From: Chloroflexi bacterium TSY
GTDB taxonomy: Bacteria > Chloroflexota > Anaerolineae > Caldilineales > Caldilineaceae
DNA: 64,000 nt
Direction: 5' to 3'
NCBI GenBank assembly: GCA_019217005.1
Contig: JAHBNG010000052.1
Coordinates: 29,343 to 93,342, forward strand
Part shown: in pieces, positions 1-9,124 of the stretch
Layout: each line of letters opens with the position of its first letter
Numbering within the stretch: position 1 is the first letter of the stretch
The notes under the pieces: generated by a model
Told to the model about the DNA's origin: nothing
Seen by the model: the letters and a program-made list of their open reading frames with translations, nothing else
The model's database searches: none
Program-made: the position numbers and the translations under genes

Positions 1-486
1 CCCACGTTCTTTTTTTGAGAGTTTGGGTTTGGCCGTCATCTCATGGATAACTTCCTCAAAGACAGGGACAATCCGTTTGTCTGCATTGCGCAATGCCAAG
101 CCGTAGACCGCCTGCTGCCGCACCTTGGTACTTGGATCATGCAGGGCCAATTCCGTCAGCCGTGGAATCAAATCGACATCGAGCGGCAGCGGTTTGCACC
201 GATCGCAGGCCAGCGCATGTACCGCAGACCGCCGTACAAATGCAACGGGATCATGTGTCGCCTGAATCAGGGGGTCGATACAGCGGTCATCGCCAAGATG
301 ATCCATTAGGCTGGCGCAACATTCACGGATGTGTGGATTCTCATTTGTCATGGCCGCCAGGAGATCATCCAGCACCGCTTGACCTTTTGCCATCAGTTGA
401 TCATACGCTTCCCGTCGTACTCGATGATGGGGGGAGCCAAGCTGTTCAATTAACTGACGTGTGGAAAGTTGATTTTGCGTATTCAT
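1..486 (-). CDS. HEAT-repeat protein, 3' end outside the window
   Basis: The frame is open from an ATG at 486 down to the left edge, giving 162 codons without a stop, so the C-terminus is missing. The product is built of helical HEAT-like units with recurring patterns such as DPVAFVRRSAVHAL and DPSTKVRQQAVYGLA, typical of PBS-lyase/HEAT scaffolds that bind other proteins. It starts only 20 bp after the stop of the neighbouring HEAT gene at 507-1085, so the two are probably co-transcribed, and they resemble each other (both carry DP.A.VRRS and a basic KVRQ segment), which suggests tandem duplication. There is no signal peptide or membrane segment, so a cytoplasmic adaptor role is inferred. The partner is unknown. 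Confidence 0.7.
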   Translation of the reverse strand, partial: MNTQNQLSTRQLIEQLGSPHHRVRREAYDQLMAKGQAVLDDLLAAMTNENPHIRECCASLMDHLGDDRCIDPLIQATHDPVAFVRRSAVHALACDRCKPLPLDVDLIPRLTELALHDPSTKVRQQAVYGLALRNADKRIVPVFEEVIHEMTAKPKLSKKERG

Positions 487-506
487 TATGTTTTCTCCAA
501 AAAGCA

Positions 507-1085
507 TCACTGACCAAGCGCTTGTTGTGCTTTTGCCCGAGTTTCAGCATCCGTTTCCTCTTGCATCACCTTCTCTAGGAGGGGGTCTACGCGCGGGTCG
601 GGCATCTGTTTCGCAAGCTCCTTCACAATCAGTTGACGTACCTTGAGATTGGGATCATTCAATCCGACCTCCCGCGCCAAAGTAATCAAGTCAAGGTCAT
701 CCGACCATGGGATTTCGCACTGAGAAGAGTCTGGACAATCTTCACAGAAGAGTGTATGCCAGACAGAGCGACGGACACGTGCAACAGGATCATGGATCAT
801 GGGCAGGAGCGCCTCCACACAGCGTGTATCATGGCTGTAACCACCATGATCAATCATATCCACGCAGTTTCGGCGCACTCGGGCATTCGTGTCCGTTAAT
901 CCTTTGAGCAAAATGGGGATGGCCACAGGGCCAGCGATTTGTAAAGCTCGTCTTGCCGGTTCAGAAACTGCAAGATCTGGTGCCAGCGTCTGTTCTACCA
1001 ATTTTGTCAGTTTTTCTTCTTGATCTGAAGCGTCTTGGACCAATTGTTCGGCTTTCTTCCACCATGCGCGTGATTTACGATTCAT
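507..1085 (-). CDS. HEAT-repeat protein, 192 aa
   Basis: A soluble all-helical protein. After a charged N-terminus (MNRKSRAWWKKAEQLV) come consecutive HEAT-type units with DTNARVRRNCVDMIDH, DPVARVRRSVWHTLF and DPNLKVRQLIVKELA, each starting with Asp-Pro/Thr followed by a VR(R/Q) helix. The central unit has a Cys cluster (CEDCPDSSQC) that might bind metal; the neighbour has a shorter Cys pair (ACDRCK) at the same place. It is first of a two-gene minus-strand unit with the gene at 1-486. Family knowledge supports a protein-interaction scaffold; no enzymatic motif is seen and the exact job cannot be assigned. Confidence 0.7.
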   Translation of the reverse strand: MNRKSRAWWKKAEQLVQDASDQEEKLTKLVEQTLAPDLAVSEPARRALQIAGPVAIPILLKGLTDTNARVRRNCVDMIDHGGYSHDTRCVEALLPMIHDPVARVRRSVWHTLFCEDCPDSSQCEIPWSDDLDLITLAREVGLNDPNLKVRQLIVKELAKQMPDPRVDPLLEKVMQEETDAETRAKAQQALGQ

Positions 1086-1240
1086 TCGATTGTCTCCCTA
1101 TTTACGATAGACTTGAGATTCAGATCGAGGCCGAGACTATGTGCGTGCGATCTTCAATCTCTTGGCGTTTGCAGCAGACCGCCCCTAAACGTGGGAGAGC
1201 TGTTTGAAGCGTGTGGAAACAATATGAGGATAACGCAAAA

Positions 1241-1264
1241 CAGCCTCCCACAACAGGGAGGCTG
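1241..1264 (-). terminator. Rho-independent terminator, minus strand
   Basis: A perfect 9-bp stem (CAGCCTCCC/GGGAGGCTG) with a 6-nt loop is followed on the minus strand by TTTT at 1240-1237. It would end transcription coming from the 1.3-1.6 kb region and separates that region from the HEAT genes. Confidence 0.6.
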
Positions 1265-1313
1265 CCATTTACAAAATCATTGAGCCTTTTAGCAAGCGAT
1301 GCCAGCTATAGCA

Positions 1314-1580
1314 TCATGTCGGCATGTACTGAGCAGCGCCATAAAATAACTCTCTTTCGTTGCGAGAGAATGTTGTAATGTGCTGCTGCGGAGTACAAAG
1401 TCGCGTCCGGTTCGCCATGTGATGGGCGGCGGAAACCGTCGTAGCGGCAGGGGTGGCCGATTCACGCGATTGACCAACACTCCGTGAGAGGATGGAGCAA
1501 TAGAGCGTGAGATAGAGATTTCGCTGGGTATCGTTGTCGCTGTTTATCATTTCCGTCAGACCAAATGATAGAGAATGCAT
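1314..1580 (-). CDS. Small hypothetical protein (88 aa), doubtful
   Basis: An 88-codon frame begins at 1580 just downstream of a 14-bp palindrome and ends shortly before the terminator hairpin at 1241-1264, so it has the layout of a single-gene transcription unit. The product is polar with no recognisable motif, membrane helix or signal peptide. The ribosome-binding site is weak. An overlapping alternative frame (1289-1480) exists. It is listed because of its framing signals; it may not be a gene. Confidence 0.22.
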   Translation of the reverse strand: MHSLSFGLTEMINSDNDTQRNLYLTLYCSILSRSVGQSRESATPAATTVSAAHHMANRTRLCTPQQHITTFSRNERELFYGAAQYMPT

Positions 1581-1599
1581 TTCTCTACGTACAGCATAT

Positions 1600-1613
1600 C
1601 ATATCATGATATG
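1600..1613. promoter_or_regulatory. 14-bp perfect palindrome, possible operator
   Basis: CATATCATGATATG is a perfect palindrome 20 bp upstream of the start at 1580, where a repressor site for a minus-strand promoter could lie. A dimeric regulator site is inferred; no regulator is identified. Confidence 0.3.
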
Positions 1614-1717
1614 GGCTGTCAATCCCGATTTTTGCTCGTCCACAGACTGACCACTCCGCAAATCCAGATCGAGCAGAAAACAGGCCACGTACCGTTGCGT
1701 CTCTGACAAACGCTATA

Positions 1718-1849
1718 AGAAGCTGTCTGAAAAGGGTGCGAGCGTGTCATTCTGAGTGGAGGAACGGAGCGAAGAATCTTCTTTTTGCGCTTGGAGCGTG
1801 GGATTCTTCGTCCCAAAACCTCCTCAGAATGACTTTTCAGACAGCTTCT
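1718..1849. repeat. 132-bp palindromic intergenic element (GTCATTCTGAG type)
   Basis: The ends are a perfect 17-bp inverted repeat (AGAAGCTGTCTGAAAAG at 1718-1734 and its complement at 1833-1849). Nested inside are CATTCTGAG and CTCAGAATG, and a GGAACGGAGCGAAGAATC core. Related GTCATT(C/T)-(T/C)GAG elements lie at 9495-9549 and 40961-41090. It is non-coding and could fold into one long hairpin, like a MITE or REP element. Confidence 0.6.
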
Positions 1850-1851
1850 AA

Positions 1852-3352
1852 GCTTGACTTTGTAAGTTTTGAGCACCATAAAAAGTTAATAACAGACAGC
1901 AGAAAGTAAGGTGTTCACCTGAGAGGGAGAGAATAAACGAAGATCAGGTGAAAAGTGAGATGTCTGGAAAAGGAAATGGCACCATAAGCGGCGGCGAACC
2001 AGAGAGAGGAGGTCATGGAAGGTGGCGTGAGTCTTGTGATACCAAGCAGCTTGAGGCAAAGGGATAGAGCCATCAGGAGAGAAGGCATGAGCCATCAAGA
2101 TGACAAGGCTGAAAAGACCAAAGAGAGCAGGAGTAGTCCTCTCAATGGCCAAGTCACTCCACTGGCGCTGAGTTTCGACACCGAGATGAACCCTGGCTTC
2201 CTCGAAAGAGACTTCAATGGACCAGCGTTTGACGAAATCAGCGATGATGTGGGGGGCAGCCTGATGAATGTCGGTGGAGAAGTAAGCGACCGTCTCAGCT
2301 TCGCCATTGGGATCGCGGACTAAAACCCAGCGCAGAAGGAGCGGGGTAGTGCCAGTGGAGTACCAAAAGGCAATGCCAGTGGCCCAGTCGACGACTTCAG
2401 AGTCTCCGCCATACCAGTCAATGCGGCTGCGCTGCCAATAGGTGGTTTGGAAGAGGGCGACATCTGCCAGATTGGGCAGTCGCACTCCAACGACAGGTGG
2501 ACGACCGGGTCGCTTTGTGCCATCCGGTCTCAAACGGGAGGGTGGATAGTCAAAGAGACGGGCATCCAGGTGCAGAGGCGCAATCAAGGTGACTCCTTGG
2601 GATTGACAGCGCAACCCCAACTCGATCACACTGTAAGCCCCATCGCCGACGAGCTTGATTTCTCGGCCTGGCAAAGCTCGACGCAGCCAGGCCACCACCT
2701 GCATGGTTCGTTTCGCCACTGTCCGGTGGCGCTGGTTGAGCGTTTCGCTGACTTTCGGCGTTGTCAGTAAGACGCTCAGAAAGGGCATTGAGCAGTAGAG
2801 GGCACTCCACGGCAACTTGACCACCACACAGAAGACCAGCCAACGCAATCCGCTTGTGCTTACATTCATCTTCCGGCCTGACGCCAGGCTATCTCGCCAG
2901 TGTCCTCGTTTGCTGATCTTGGGACCCCATCGCCTTTCCAGCGTCTCGTCTACCGTTATCTCGACTGGCGCTCCCATGACCACAAACGTATCCACAATCA
3001 AGTGCAGTAAGATATAGCTCAACAGCAATCCATCCCACTTCGCTCGATTCAGCACATGGTGATACTTGGACCAGTCTCCCTCTTGCTCCAATCCCATCAC
3101 TCTCAACGCCGCTGTCACCGTTCGTCTTCCTTTCGCTAACACCGTCCCTATCACCAACACCACTGCCTTTTGGTACGTCGGTTCTGTGAAGACTGGGCGA
3201 AAGCTCTCGAACAACGGGATTATTTCTGCTGGTAGGAACATTGGGCTCTCCTCACTTTGATGGTTGTTTTCTCACTCCTATCTTACACCAGATCCCCCTT
3301 TGTTCCTTACTTTATTAACTTTTTAATGTACCCTACAATGTGCAAAGTCGAG
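1852..3352 (-). mobile_element. IS701-family insertion sequence, complete, 1501 bp
   Basis: The ends are imperfect inverted repeats: the left end reads GCTTGACTTTG and the right end CAAAGTCGAG, with a longer match TTATTAACTTTTTA further in (about 1880-1893 and 3312-3325). CTAA flanks both sides (1848-1851 and 3353-3356), which fits the 4-bp YTAR target duplication known for IS701. The element holds one intact transposase, so it may be active. It landed at the right edge of the 1718-1849 palindrome. Confidence 0.8.
1886..3241 (-). CDS. IS701-family DDE transposase, 451 aa
   Basis: An intact transposase filling its element. The catalytic acidic residues can be placed in VEITVDETLERRWG (first Asp), LVGDGAYSVIELG (second Asp) and RWSIEVSFEEARVHLG (Glu), the spacing and context of IS701/IS4-type DDE enzymes that cut and paste DNA. 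The N-terminal half carries RTVTAALRVMG and WSKYHHVLNRAKW, typical of the family's DNA-binding region. The start at 3241 gives an ordinary family length. No frameshift is seen, unlike every other transposase in this window. Confidence 0.85.
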   Translation of the reverse strand: MFLPAEIIPLFESFRPVFTEPTYQKAVVLVIGTVLAKGRRTVTAALRVMGLEQEGDWSKYHHVLNRAKWDGLLLSYILLHLIVDTFVVMGAPVEITVDETLERRWGPKISKRGHWRDSLASGRKMNVSTSGLRWLVFCVVVKLPWSALYCSMPFLSVLLTTPKVSETLNQRHRTVAKRTMQVVAWLRRALPGREIKLVGDGAYSVIELGLRCQSQGVTLIAPLHLDARLFDYPPSRLRPDGTKRPGRPPVVGVRLPNLADVALFQTTYWQRSRIDWYGGDSEVVDWATGIAFWYSTGTTPLLLRWVLVRDPNGEAETVAYFSTDIHQAAPHIIADFVKRWSIEVSFEEARVHLGVETQRQWSDLAIERTTPALFGLFSLVILMAHAFSPDGSIPLPQAAWYHKTHATFHDLLSLVRRRLWCHFLFQTSHFSPDLRLFSPSQVNTLLSAVCY

Positions 3353-3367
3353 CTAAGAAGACGTACA

Positions 3368-3808
3368 TTAGCTGGCCGGAGTCAAAGGTGTCGCAACCTT
3401 CCCATCACCGGGGGTGACGAGGTACGCAGGGCCGTTGAAGACATAAATGGTTAAGTGTTCAAAAATGTCATATGTATCTCGAGAGATGTCCACGTCGTAG
3501 GTTACATCTTTCATGTAATCACCGCTCACCTCGAGTACATTTGTATCCGCAAACTGGGCTAACCCATCAACCTTATCTGCCGGAATGCGCGCAAACGGAT
3601 AATTTTCAATAGTTGAGGCTGGACTCGGCCCCGGAGTCGGATCAGATGTTGCGGAGGCGCTCGTCTGTCGCGTTCCAAATTGTCCTGGGCTCCCGTCGTC
3701 TGGAGATACTGCGGGGATAGGAGTCCGAATCACGGCACCATTGATGGTTAGATAGACAGGATGAGGCGTGCAATTAAAAACACGTACGGTTCCAGTTTTG
3801 TCGGCCAT
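3368..3808 (-). CDS. Hypothetical protein, 146 aa
   Basis: The start at 3808 has a strong ribosome-binding site (AGAGGAGG about 7 nt upstream). The product begins VRVFNCTPHPVYLTING, has a Pro/Ser-rich linker near residues 45-65 and ends in a compact acidic region with YDVDISRDTYDIFEHL and TIYVFNGPAYLVTPGDG. There is no signal peptide, membrane span or catalytic motif. The IS701 insertion lies only 15 bp beyond its stop, so the element landed just downstream. Function not recognised. Confidence 0.6.
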   Translation of the reverse strand: MADKTGTVRVFNCTPHPVYLTINGAVIRTPIPAVSPDDGSPGQFGTRQTSASATSDPTPGPSPASTIENYPFARIPADKVDGLAQFADTNVLEVSGDYMKDVTYDVDISRDTYDIFEHLTIYVFNGPAYLVTPGDGKVATPLTPAS

Positions 3809-4182
3809 TGAATTGCCTCCTCTGTGGCAAAATGCAAGCGACTCTTTCGAATTTTCGGGTAAGAGTTATGAATCTCTTCCGAGCCGTTTCATGCTACGAG
3901 TAGATGAACGCTTCTAAACCGCCTTGAAAATAGCGATACGATATACAAGATTTATGGGAAAAGAAGATGCCTTTTTATCCTCCATAGTGTGAGACCACGC
4001 ACGAAAACTTGCTTAGCGCTCGCCTCTCGATCACATGAATTCCGAAAGAGCCCAAATAGTGGATTGTTGTAAGGGCACTCTGATCATACAACAACTTAGG
4101 AACCCATGCAATGGGGCATTTAACGGGCGCAAGCAAGGGTTGTCAGAGGATTTGAAAAAAGAAGGCGCCATGACGAGATACA
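3809..4182. other. 374-bp gap without a supported gene
   Basis: Only short frames without ribosome-binding sites occur here. It probably holds the promoter of the 146-aa protein and the end of the dehydrogenase transcript. No clear hairpin terminator was found. Confidence 0.4.
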
Positions 4183-5241
4183 TTAACTGGAAGGTTCCGC
4201 CGTCCAGTCAAAGAGAACGCCCTGGTAGTCCGGCTGCTTGGTCCGCAATGCCTCGTAAGCGGCGGGTGCTGCCTGGGGTTGGACAACGTGGCTAATGAGC
4301 CCGTCGAGCTTCAGCTGCCCCGCCTGGTACAGCCGCCACACAATGCGGGAGTTGCGCTCGAAGGAGTGCTTGACCAAGGGATCATGCAACGTGGGATACT
4401 GCCATTCGTGGGCCCCCTTGATCGTGGCCGGTCCCGAGTTTGCCATGAAGACGCGGTTATAAACGTCCGCTGGGTTGGCCTGATCATCCCCCCGCGATTC
4501 GGCCAGGAGGATCAGTTCGCCTCTCGGGCAGAGCCAAGCCAGGCTGTCGCCGATGGCTTGCGGATTGCCGCTTGTATCGATGAGGGACAACAGACCCGCT
4601 CCTCCAGTGGCCTCGTGAATGTAGCTGCCGACGTCCTCTCGACGTGCGTTGATGCTGTATTCAATCCCACACTGGCGAGCCAGATCGATCCGCCTCTCTC
4701 GATGTCCGATCCCGATCACCCGAGCGCCCTGGAGCTGGGCTAGCTGCGCGGCCAGGTTGCCCACGAGACCCAGTCCGACCACCGCCACATCATCCCCCAA
4801 TTCGATGTCCGAGACGCGCAGCGCGGTGAAGGCGACCGTTGCCAAGCGCGTCAGCGGCACCAGTTTCAGATCCATCCAGTCTGGTGGCTGGAGCAGGAAT
4901 TGGTCGTCAGACAATCGGTTATATTTCTGATGCTTCCCGTAGTTGAGGAGAACATCGCCCACACTGAACTTGCTTACCCCCTCCCCGACCGCAATCACCC
5001 GGCCGATGTTGCAGTACCCAGGAACACCGGGTAGCGGAAACCAGAATTCTTCCCCCGAAAGGCAGGCCAGTTCCGTGCCGGCGCTGATGAGGCTATAGAG
5101 CGACTCAATCAGGAGTTCATGCGGCCCGAGACTCTCCGGATGGAGATCCTCGAGGAGGATCTCAACCGAATTGGGGGCGCTAAAGGTGATGATCTGGTTT
5201 TTCAAGACCGATGTAGGAAGTGTAAAAGTCTTGTTCATCAT
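4183..5241 (-). CDS. Zinc-type medium-chain dehydrogenase/reductase, 352 aa
   Basis: A GroES-like N-terminal domain (residues ~25-130, with SAGTELACLSG and PGVPGYCNIGRVIAVGEGV) is followed by a Rossmann domain with the nucleotide motif VVGLGLVGNLAAQLAQ near residues 155-170. The family oxidises alcohols or reduces carbonyls with NAD(P)H. The second structural-zinc Cys cluster of classical alcohol dehydrogenases is not seen, as in threonine/sorbitol-like or quinone-reductase-like members. The start overlaps the uxuA stop (TAATG), so translation is coupled, which points to a redox step in the same sugar-acid pathway, perhaps a fructuronate/mannonate or related keto-sugar oxidoreductase (inference). 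Confidence 0.75.
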   Translation of the reverse strand: MMNKTFTLPTSVLKNQIITFSAPNSVEILLEDLHPESLGPHELLIESLYSLISAGTELACLSGEEFWFPLPGVPGYCNIGRVIAVGEGVSKFSVGDVLLNYGKHQKYNRLSDDQFLLQPPDWMDLKLVPLTRLATVAFTALRVSDIELGDDVAVVGLGLVGNLAAQLAQLQGARVIGIGHRERRIDLARQCGIEYSINARREDVGSYIHEATGGAGLLSLIDTSGNPQAIGDSLAWLCPRGELILLAESRGDDQANPADVYNRVFMANSGPATIKGAHEWQYPTLHDPLVKHSFERNSRIVWRLYQAGQLKLDGLISHVVQPQAAPAAYEALRTKQPDYQGVLFDWTAEPSS

Positions 5242-6275
5242 TATTTATGTTCTGTGTAAACCGCTTCGCGTATTCCCTTCAAATATCCAACCGCAAATAG
5301 ACGGGCGATACCAGGTTCATCATTGTAATTTTTATCACCCATTTTGGGGTAGTGATCTGGTCGGCACACCCCCTTAAAACCTACATCTCGATAGGCACGT
5401 AAGCATTCGACTAAATCTGTATGCCCATCATCATGAAATACTTCGTGAAACTTCTCGGGTTTCCCCCGTACATCGCGAATATGCAAAAAGTGGATTTTTT
5501 TCTGTTCGCCAAAATGACGAATCACCGCTGGTAGATCATCCGTCATCAGGGTAAAGTTGCCTTGACATAAACAAATGCCGTTCATGGGGCTTGGCACCAA
5601 ATCAATAAGCTTTTGATAATTGTCAACGTTGCTCATAATACGGGCAACACCTTGAATCGGTGAAAGAGGTGGATCATCCGGATGCATCGCTAACTTAACA
5701 TTGGTTTCTTCAGCTACCGGTACAACACGTTCCAGGAAATATTTGAGACAATCCCACTGTTGCGCTTCGGTAACAGATGCAAGTTTGGGCGTTTGTTCAT
5801 CAAGCAAAACACCGTCAATATTGCGGATTGGTCGTTCATCAGAATCACCTTGTGTCTCCAAAACCTCAAGGTCAAAGCCGCTCACAAGGGCTTCGCCTCG
5901 CGTCAAAGTTGACTGAGATGTTCGAATCACACCGAAAATTGGCATCCAGGCATAGCACCAAACGGGTATCTCAAGCTTCCCCATATTCCGTAGCAGTTCG
6001 CAGACTACCGCAATTTCTTCATCTCGCCCTGGCAGACCCAATTTGATTTTCTCCATTGGTGGCCGTGACTCAATTACTGCTAAAGGAATTCCACCAGCTT
6101 CGTAAGCACGCTTGGCTTTCGCTAATGAGGCATAGCTCCACGGCTGTTCATCTGGCGCGGCATCTGGCACGGGTTTTAAACTAATACCGCCTACGGCATA
6201 CTCTACCCCGCACTGCTTCATAAAAGTCCATCTCTGACCAGCTTGTGGTGGGGTTACAATAGCAATTTTTAACAT
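5241..6275 (-). CDS. uxuA: Mannonate dehydratase
   Basis: A TIM-barrel enzyme that removes water from D-mannonate to give 2-keto-3-deoxygluconate in hexuronate breakdown. Family landmarks are present: KLAMHPDDPP (~residues 190-200), GICLCQGNF with the metal-binding Cys, HFLHIRDVRG with a His, a HTDLVE segment and CRPDHYPKMGD near the C-terminus. The length (344 aa) is normal. The start at 6275 follows an AAGGAGAATG-like ribosome site. It is followed with a 1-nt overlap by the dehydrogenase and preceded by the GH2 mannosidase, giving a plausible minus-strand operon for mannoside or uronate catabolism. A second, divergent paralogue sits at 22695-23868. Confidence 0.88.
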   Translation of the reverse strand: MLKIAIVTPPQAGQRWTFMKQCGVEYAVGGISLKPVPDAAPDEQPWSYASLAKAKRAYEAGGIPLAVIESRPPMEKIKLGLPGRDEEIAVVCELLRNMGKLEIPVWCYAWMPIFGVIRTSQSTLTRGEALVSGFDLEVLETQGDSDERPIRNIDGVLLDEQTPKLASVTEAQQWDCLKYFLERVVPVAEETNVKLAMHPDDPPLSPIQGVARIMSNVDNYQKLIDLVPSPMNGICLCQGNFTLMTDDLPAVIRHFGEQKKIHFLHIRDVRGKPEKFHEVFHDDGHTDLVECLRAYRDVGFKGVCRPDHYPKMGDKNYNDEPGIARLFAVGYLKGIREAVYTEHK

Positions 6276-6364
6276 GACATTCTCCTTAGTACCAGCTATT
6301 TAGACTTAACAGTTTTTCGCTCAACTCGCTCAAGATGTTTGGATTATCAAAAAGAAAACGTCAA

Positions 6365-9124
6365 TTATGAAACATTCCACGCCTTGACAGCCAGATCCTC
6401 ATTTGCATTCACCGCCACGATTTTTGTTTCGCCAGCTTCTAGCCAGAAGAAGCTATCCGAAACAGTGAAGGAATCCAGGTGGCCTGGTTGTTCGATAGAG
6501 ACGGCCACGGCGGGCAGGCTGCCACGATTTGTGATACGCACCTGGTCGCCATCGACACCCCAACTGAGACTGGTTTCCGGAAGCGTGAATAATGACCCTT
6601 TAATGTACTCATAATTCAAGAAGTAAAATGTGCGGTCTGCTAAATCACCATCGACGGTCACCTCTGCAACCACGAACAAAGGGGTTGAATCGGTCTCTTC
6701 ATAATCCAAGAGTAAGTTGCCCACCTGTTTGGTCTGGTCGATGGAGTCTTCCCCTTCAAACGCAAAGGATTTGATGAGCTGCAATGTACTGTCATAGGCA
6801 CGCACCCCGACCTGCCAGGATGTGCCGGCGAGTGCGTCAATATCATCCAGTAAGAAGACCTCATTTTCATACGCGTCCGTTGGCGTTCCGGCAAAATGCA
6901 GGGTGGAAAATAGCACACATGCGTGCAGTGGCGCAAAAGCATCCTGAACAAAATAATGTCCGATCTTTGGAGCACCGTACCAGTCTGCGGTGGCCCAGGA
7001 TGCCGCGATGAAATTGTCATTGATTTTATAGTAGCAGGCACCGGATGAGAAGGGCCAACGTGTACGGGCCCTTTCCAGCGGGTGCCGCAAACCAACTGCC
7101 TGGGAGAGTTGCGACGCAATCGTAAATTGTTCCAGGTTGCCTTTTTCTTTGTCCATGAAGTAGCCCGCATACTGCAGCTGTCTGGACAAATCTTCCGCAT
7201 ACCCAAAGATTGGCATATGGTATTCCAGCGCACCGCCTTTTTCAGGAGGCCATTTATCCTTCTCTTCTTCCGGCAAATAACGCAGCACCGATTCGTACAC
7301 AGGCATACAGGCCACCCCAAATTCGCCCCAGAACTTGGAAACCATCCCGCTGGCGGCGTGGTCCAGGGACATGCGGCCCCAATAACAGGGATACCCATGA
7401 TCGCTGCCGGCCCAAGGCTCTCCCCGATGGAAGGGCCGCGTTCCATCCAACTCGATGCTTAAGCGTCCCATCATATCAATGGCATTCCCGAACGGGATGG
7501 CGGATTCATTCCCCGCACCATACATCACCAATGATGCCCGATTTCGGATTCGCAATGTAGTGAGTCGGACGGTTTCTTCCAGTACGTCGTAGGGCTGAGT
7601 CTCGTGGCTGTTCCAGGCGGTTGGCCATTCCTGGATCACCATAATGCCCAACGCGTCGCAGACATCATAGAATTCGTCGGTCTCTGGCATGCCCGAGCCC
7701 CAGGCACGGATCAATTGGACATGTTGCTGGGCAGCCAGGGAAAGGAAACGATGATAGCGCTCTTTCGAGAAATCCAACAAGGGATCCATCGTACACCAGT
7801 TTGTCCCTTTGATGAAATGCGCTTCACCATTCACAAGAAAGGTCCAATTGTACTGATCTTCCTGGGGGCCTTCCGGTAGCGGGGCCATCACAACCGAACG
7901 GATCCCAAAATCGATTTCCTCATAATCGAGAACTTCTTCTTCCCGTACAAACCATAATTTCAAGACGTACAGATTCTGCTCTCCAAGGTCAACGGGCCAC
8001 CACAACTGTGGGTCAGGAATCTGAAATGCAAGGTGGACGCGATTCTCTCCCGGTTCCAGGTTCAGTCCCTTTTCAAAGTTATAGCTCTTCCCGCTAAAGT
8101 TCTTTGGTGAAACTTCCCCATAGATTTTGCCGGCATATGCGTCTTTGCTCCTGAGATTGACCACAAGCTGCGCTTCACCATTTTCATGGTTCGCAGCACT
8201 GATAAACGGATGAACGATTTCAACATCCGGGACCTGCGTGAGAATGACGTTTTCCCAGATACCGAGTGATTCCAGGTTCGAGTAATGCCAACCATAGACG
8301 TTATTGAAAACAACCGTGTACCACCAGCTTTGATTGCTCTCCGGAAACCTGCCACCATGCGGGCCTTCTGTGGTAAACGGTATCGGATGCAGCTTGACCA
8401 ATAATTCGTTGTCATCGACTAGGGATTGGCTGATATCGAATTCAGGTCCGCCGAACATCCCTTCATGGGCCCCCAATAATTCACCGTTCAACCATACGTC
8501 ACATTGATTACACACACCGCCGAACGTCAGGCGAACGTCCGACCCTTCCGGACGCGGAAACGTCCTTTTGAGCCACCAGGTTTTAAAGCTTTCCTGACGG
8601 GCGATGCGCTGGTTTTGGTCAAAGGTTGGATCGGGGATGCGCCCATTTGCAACCAGCGCCGTGTGTACGCTGCCAGGTACCTGAGCAGGAATGGCTTCTT
8701 CCCAACGGGGGTCGTGCCCGTCCGCCTCAACCATGGACCAGGAACCATCCAAAGAAAGGGTCACATCTTTTTCTGCAAAATCCAGGCTGCCGTCTTTTAG
8801 TGGGATCGATTCTGCCTCCCCATCCAAAGGCCGATATTTTGCCCCGAAACTTTGGGCTTCGATTTCGTCCAACGATTGATTCCGGGGAATGAATCGCAGA
8901 ATCTCCTCATCCGGTTTGGCCAGTTCCTCCAGAATCTGGTCCGTAATTTCTGGGGTGATGCCCAACATTTTGTTTTTAGACGCAGTTTCCAAAGTAGTAG
9001 TACTAAAACGTAGATAGACACTACCAGGGTAAGAAAATAGGTTTGGCGCATATTTCTGCAGGACGACCCGCCCTTTTTCTGTGTCGAGGATGGTCTTCAG
9101 GGTCATTGCTTTGGTATATTTCAT
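6365..9124 (-). CDS. Glycoside hydrolase family 2, beta-mannosidase-like, 919 aa
   Basis: A cytoplasmic-looking (no signal peptide) exo-glycosidase. Residues ~1-110 are an extra helical segment (TLKTILDTEKGRVVLQKYAP) ahead of the usual fold, followed by the sugar-binding jelly roll (~125-290, with VPGSVHTALVANG and CDVWLNGELLG), the Ig-like domain, and the TIM barrel. The acid/base Glu is expected at E540 in GAGNESAIPF and the nucleophile at E601 in KFWGEFGVAC. IRAWGSG and VIQEWPTAWNSH also match GH2 mannosidases. It lies upstream of uxuA in the same orientation, which fits release of mannose or a related sugar from imported oligosaccharides. The true substrate is not fixed by sequence alone. 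Confidence 0.85.
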   Translation of the reverse strand: MKYTKAMTLKTILDTEKGRVVLQKYAPNLFSYPGSVYLRFSTTTLETASKNKMLGITPEITDQILEELAKPDEEILRFIPRNQSLDEIEAQSFGAKYRPLDGEAESIPLKDGSLDFAEKDVTLSLDGSWSMVEADGHDPRWEEAIPAQVPGSVHTALVANGRIPDPTFDQNQRIARQESFKTWWLKRTFPRPEGSDVRLTFGGVCNQCDVWLNGELLGAHEGMFGGPEFDISQSLVDDNELLVKLHPIPFTTEGPHGGRFPESNQSWWYTVVFNNVYGWHYSNLESLGIWENVILTQVPDVEIVHPFISAANHENGEAQLVVNLRSKDAYAGKIYGEVSPKNFSGKSYNFEKGLNLEPGENRVHLAFQIPDPQLWWPVDLGEQNLYVLKLWFVREEEVLDYEEIDFGIRSVVMAPLPEGPQEDQYNWTFLVNGEAHFIKGTNWCTMDPLLDFSKERYHRFLSLAAQQHVQLIRAWGSGMPETDEFYDVCDALGIMVIQEWPTAWNSHETQPYDVLEETVRLTTLRIRNRASLVMYGAGNESAIPFGNAIDMMGRLSIELDGTRPFHRGEPWAGSDHGYPCYWGRMSLDHAASGMVSKFWGEFGVACMPVYESVLRYLPEEEKDKWPPEKGGALEYHMPIFGYAEDLSRQLQYAGYFMDKEKGNLEQFTIASQLSQAVGLRHPLERARTRWPFSSGACYYKINDNFIAASWATADWYGAPKIGHYFVQDAFAPLHACVLFSTLHFAGTPTDAYENEVFLLDDIDALAGTSWQVGVRAYDSTLQLIKSFAFEGEDSIDQTKQVGNLLLDYEETDSTPLFVVAEVTVDGDLADRTFYFLNYEYIKGSLFTLPETSLSWGVDGDQVRITNRGSLPAVAVSIEQPGHLDSFTVSDSFFWLEAGETKIVAVNANEDLAVKAWNVS

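Noticed and set aside
93..578. 161-codon plus-strand frame over the left HEAT gene
   Set aside because: It is antisense to a frame with clear HEAT repeats and has no ribosome site or recognisable protein pattern.
1619..1879. 86-codon minus-strand frame over the 132-bp palindrome
   Set aside because: It consists mainly of the palindromic element and the IS end, so it is not a gene.
6658..7446. 262-codon minus frame within the GH2 gene in another phase
   Set aside because: Same strand but out of phase with the intact GH2 frame; Cys/Pro/Arg-rich noise.
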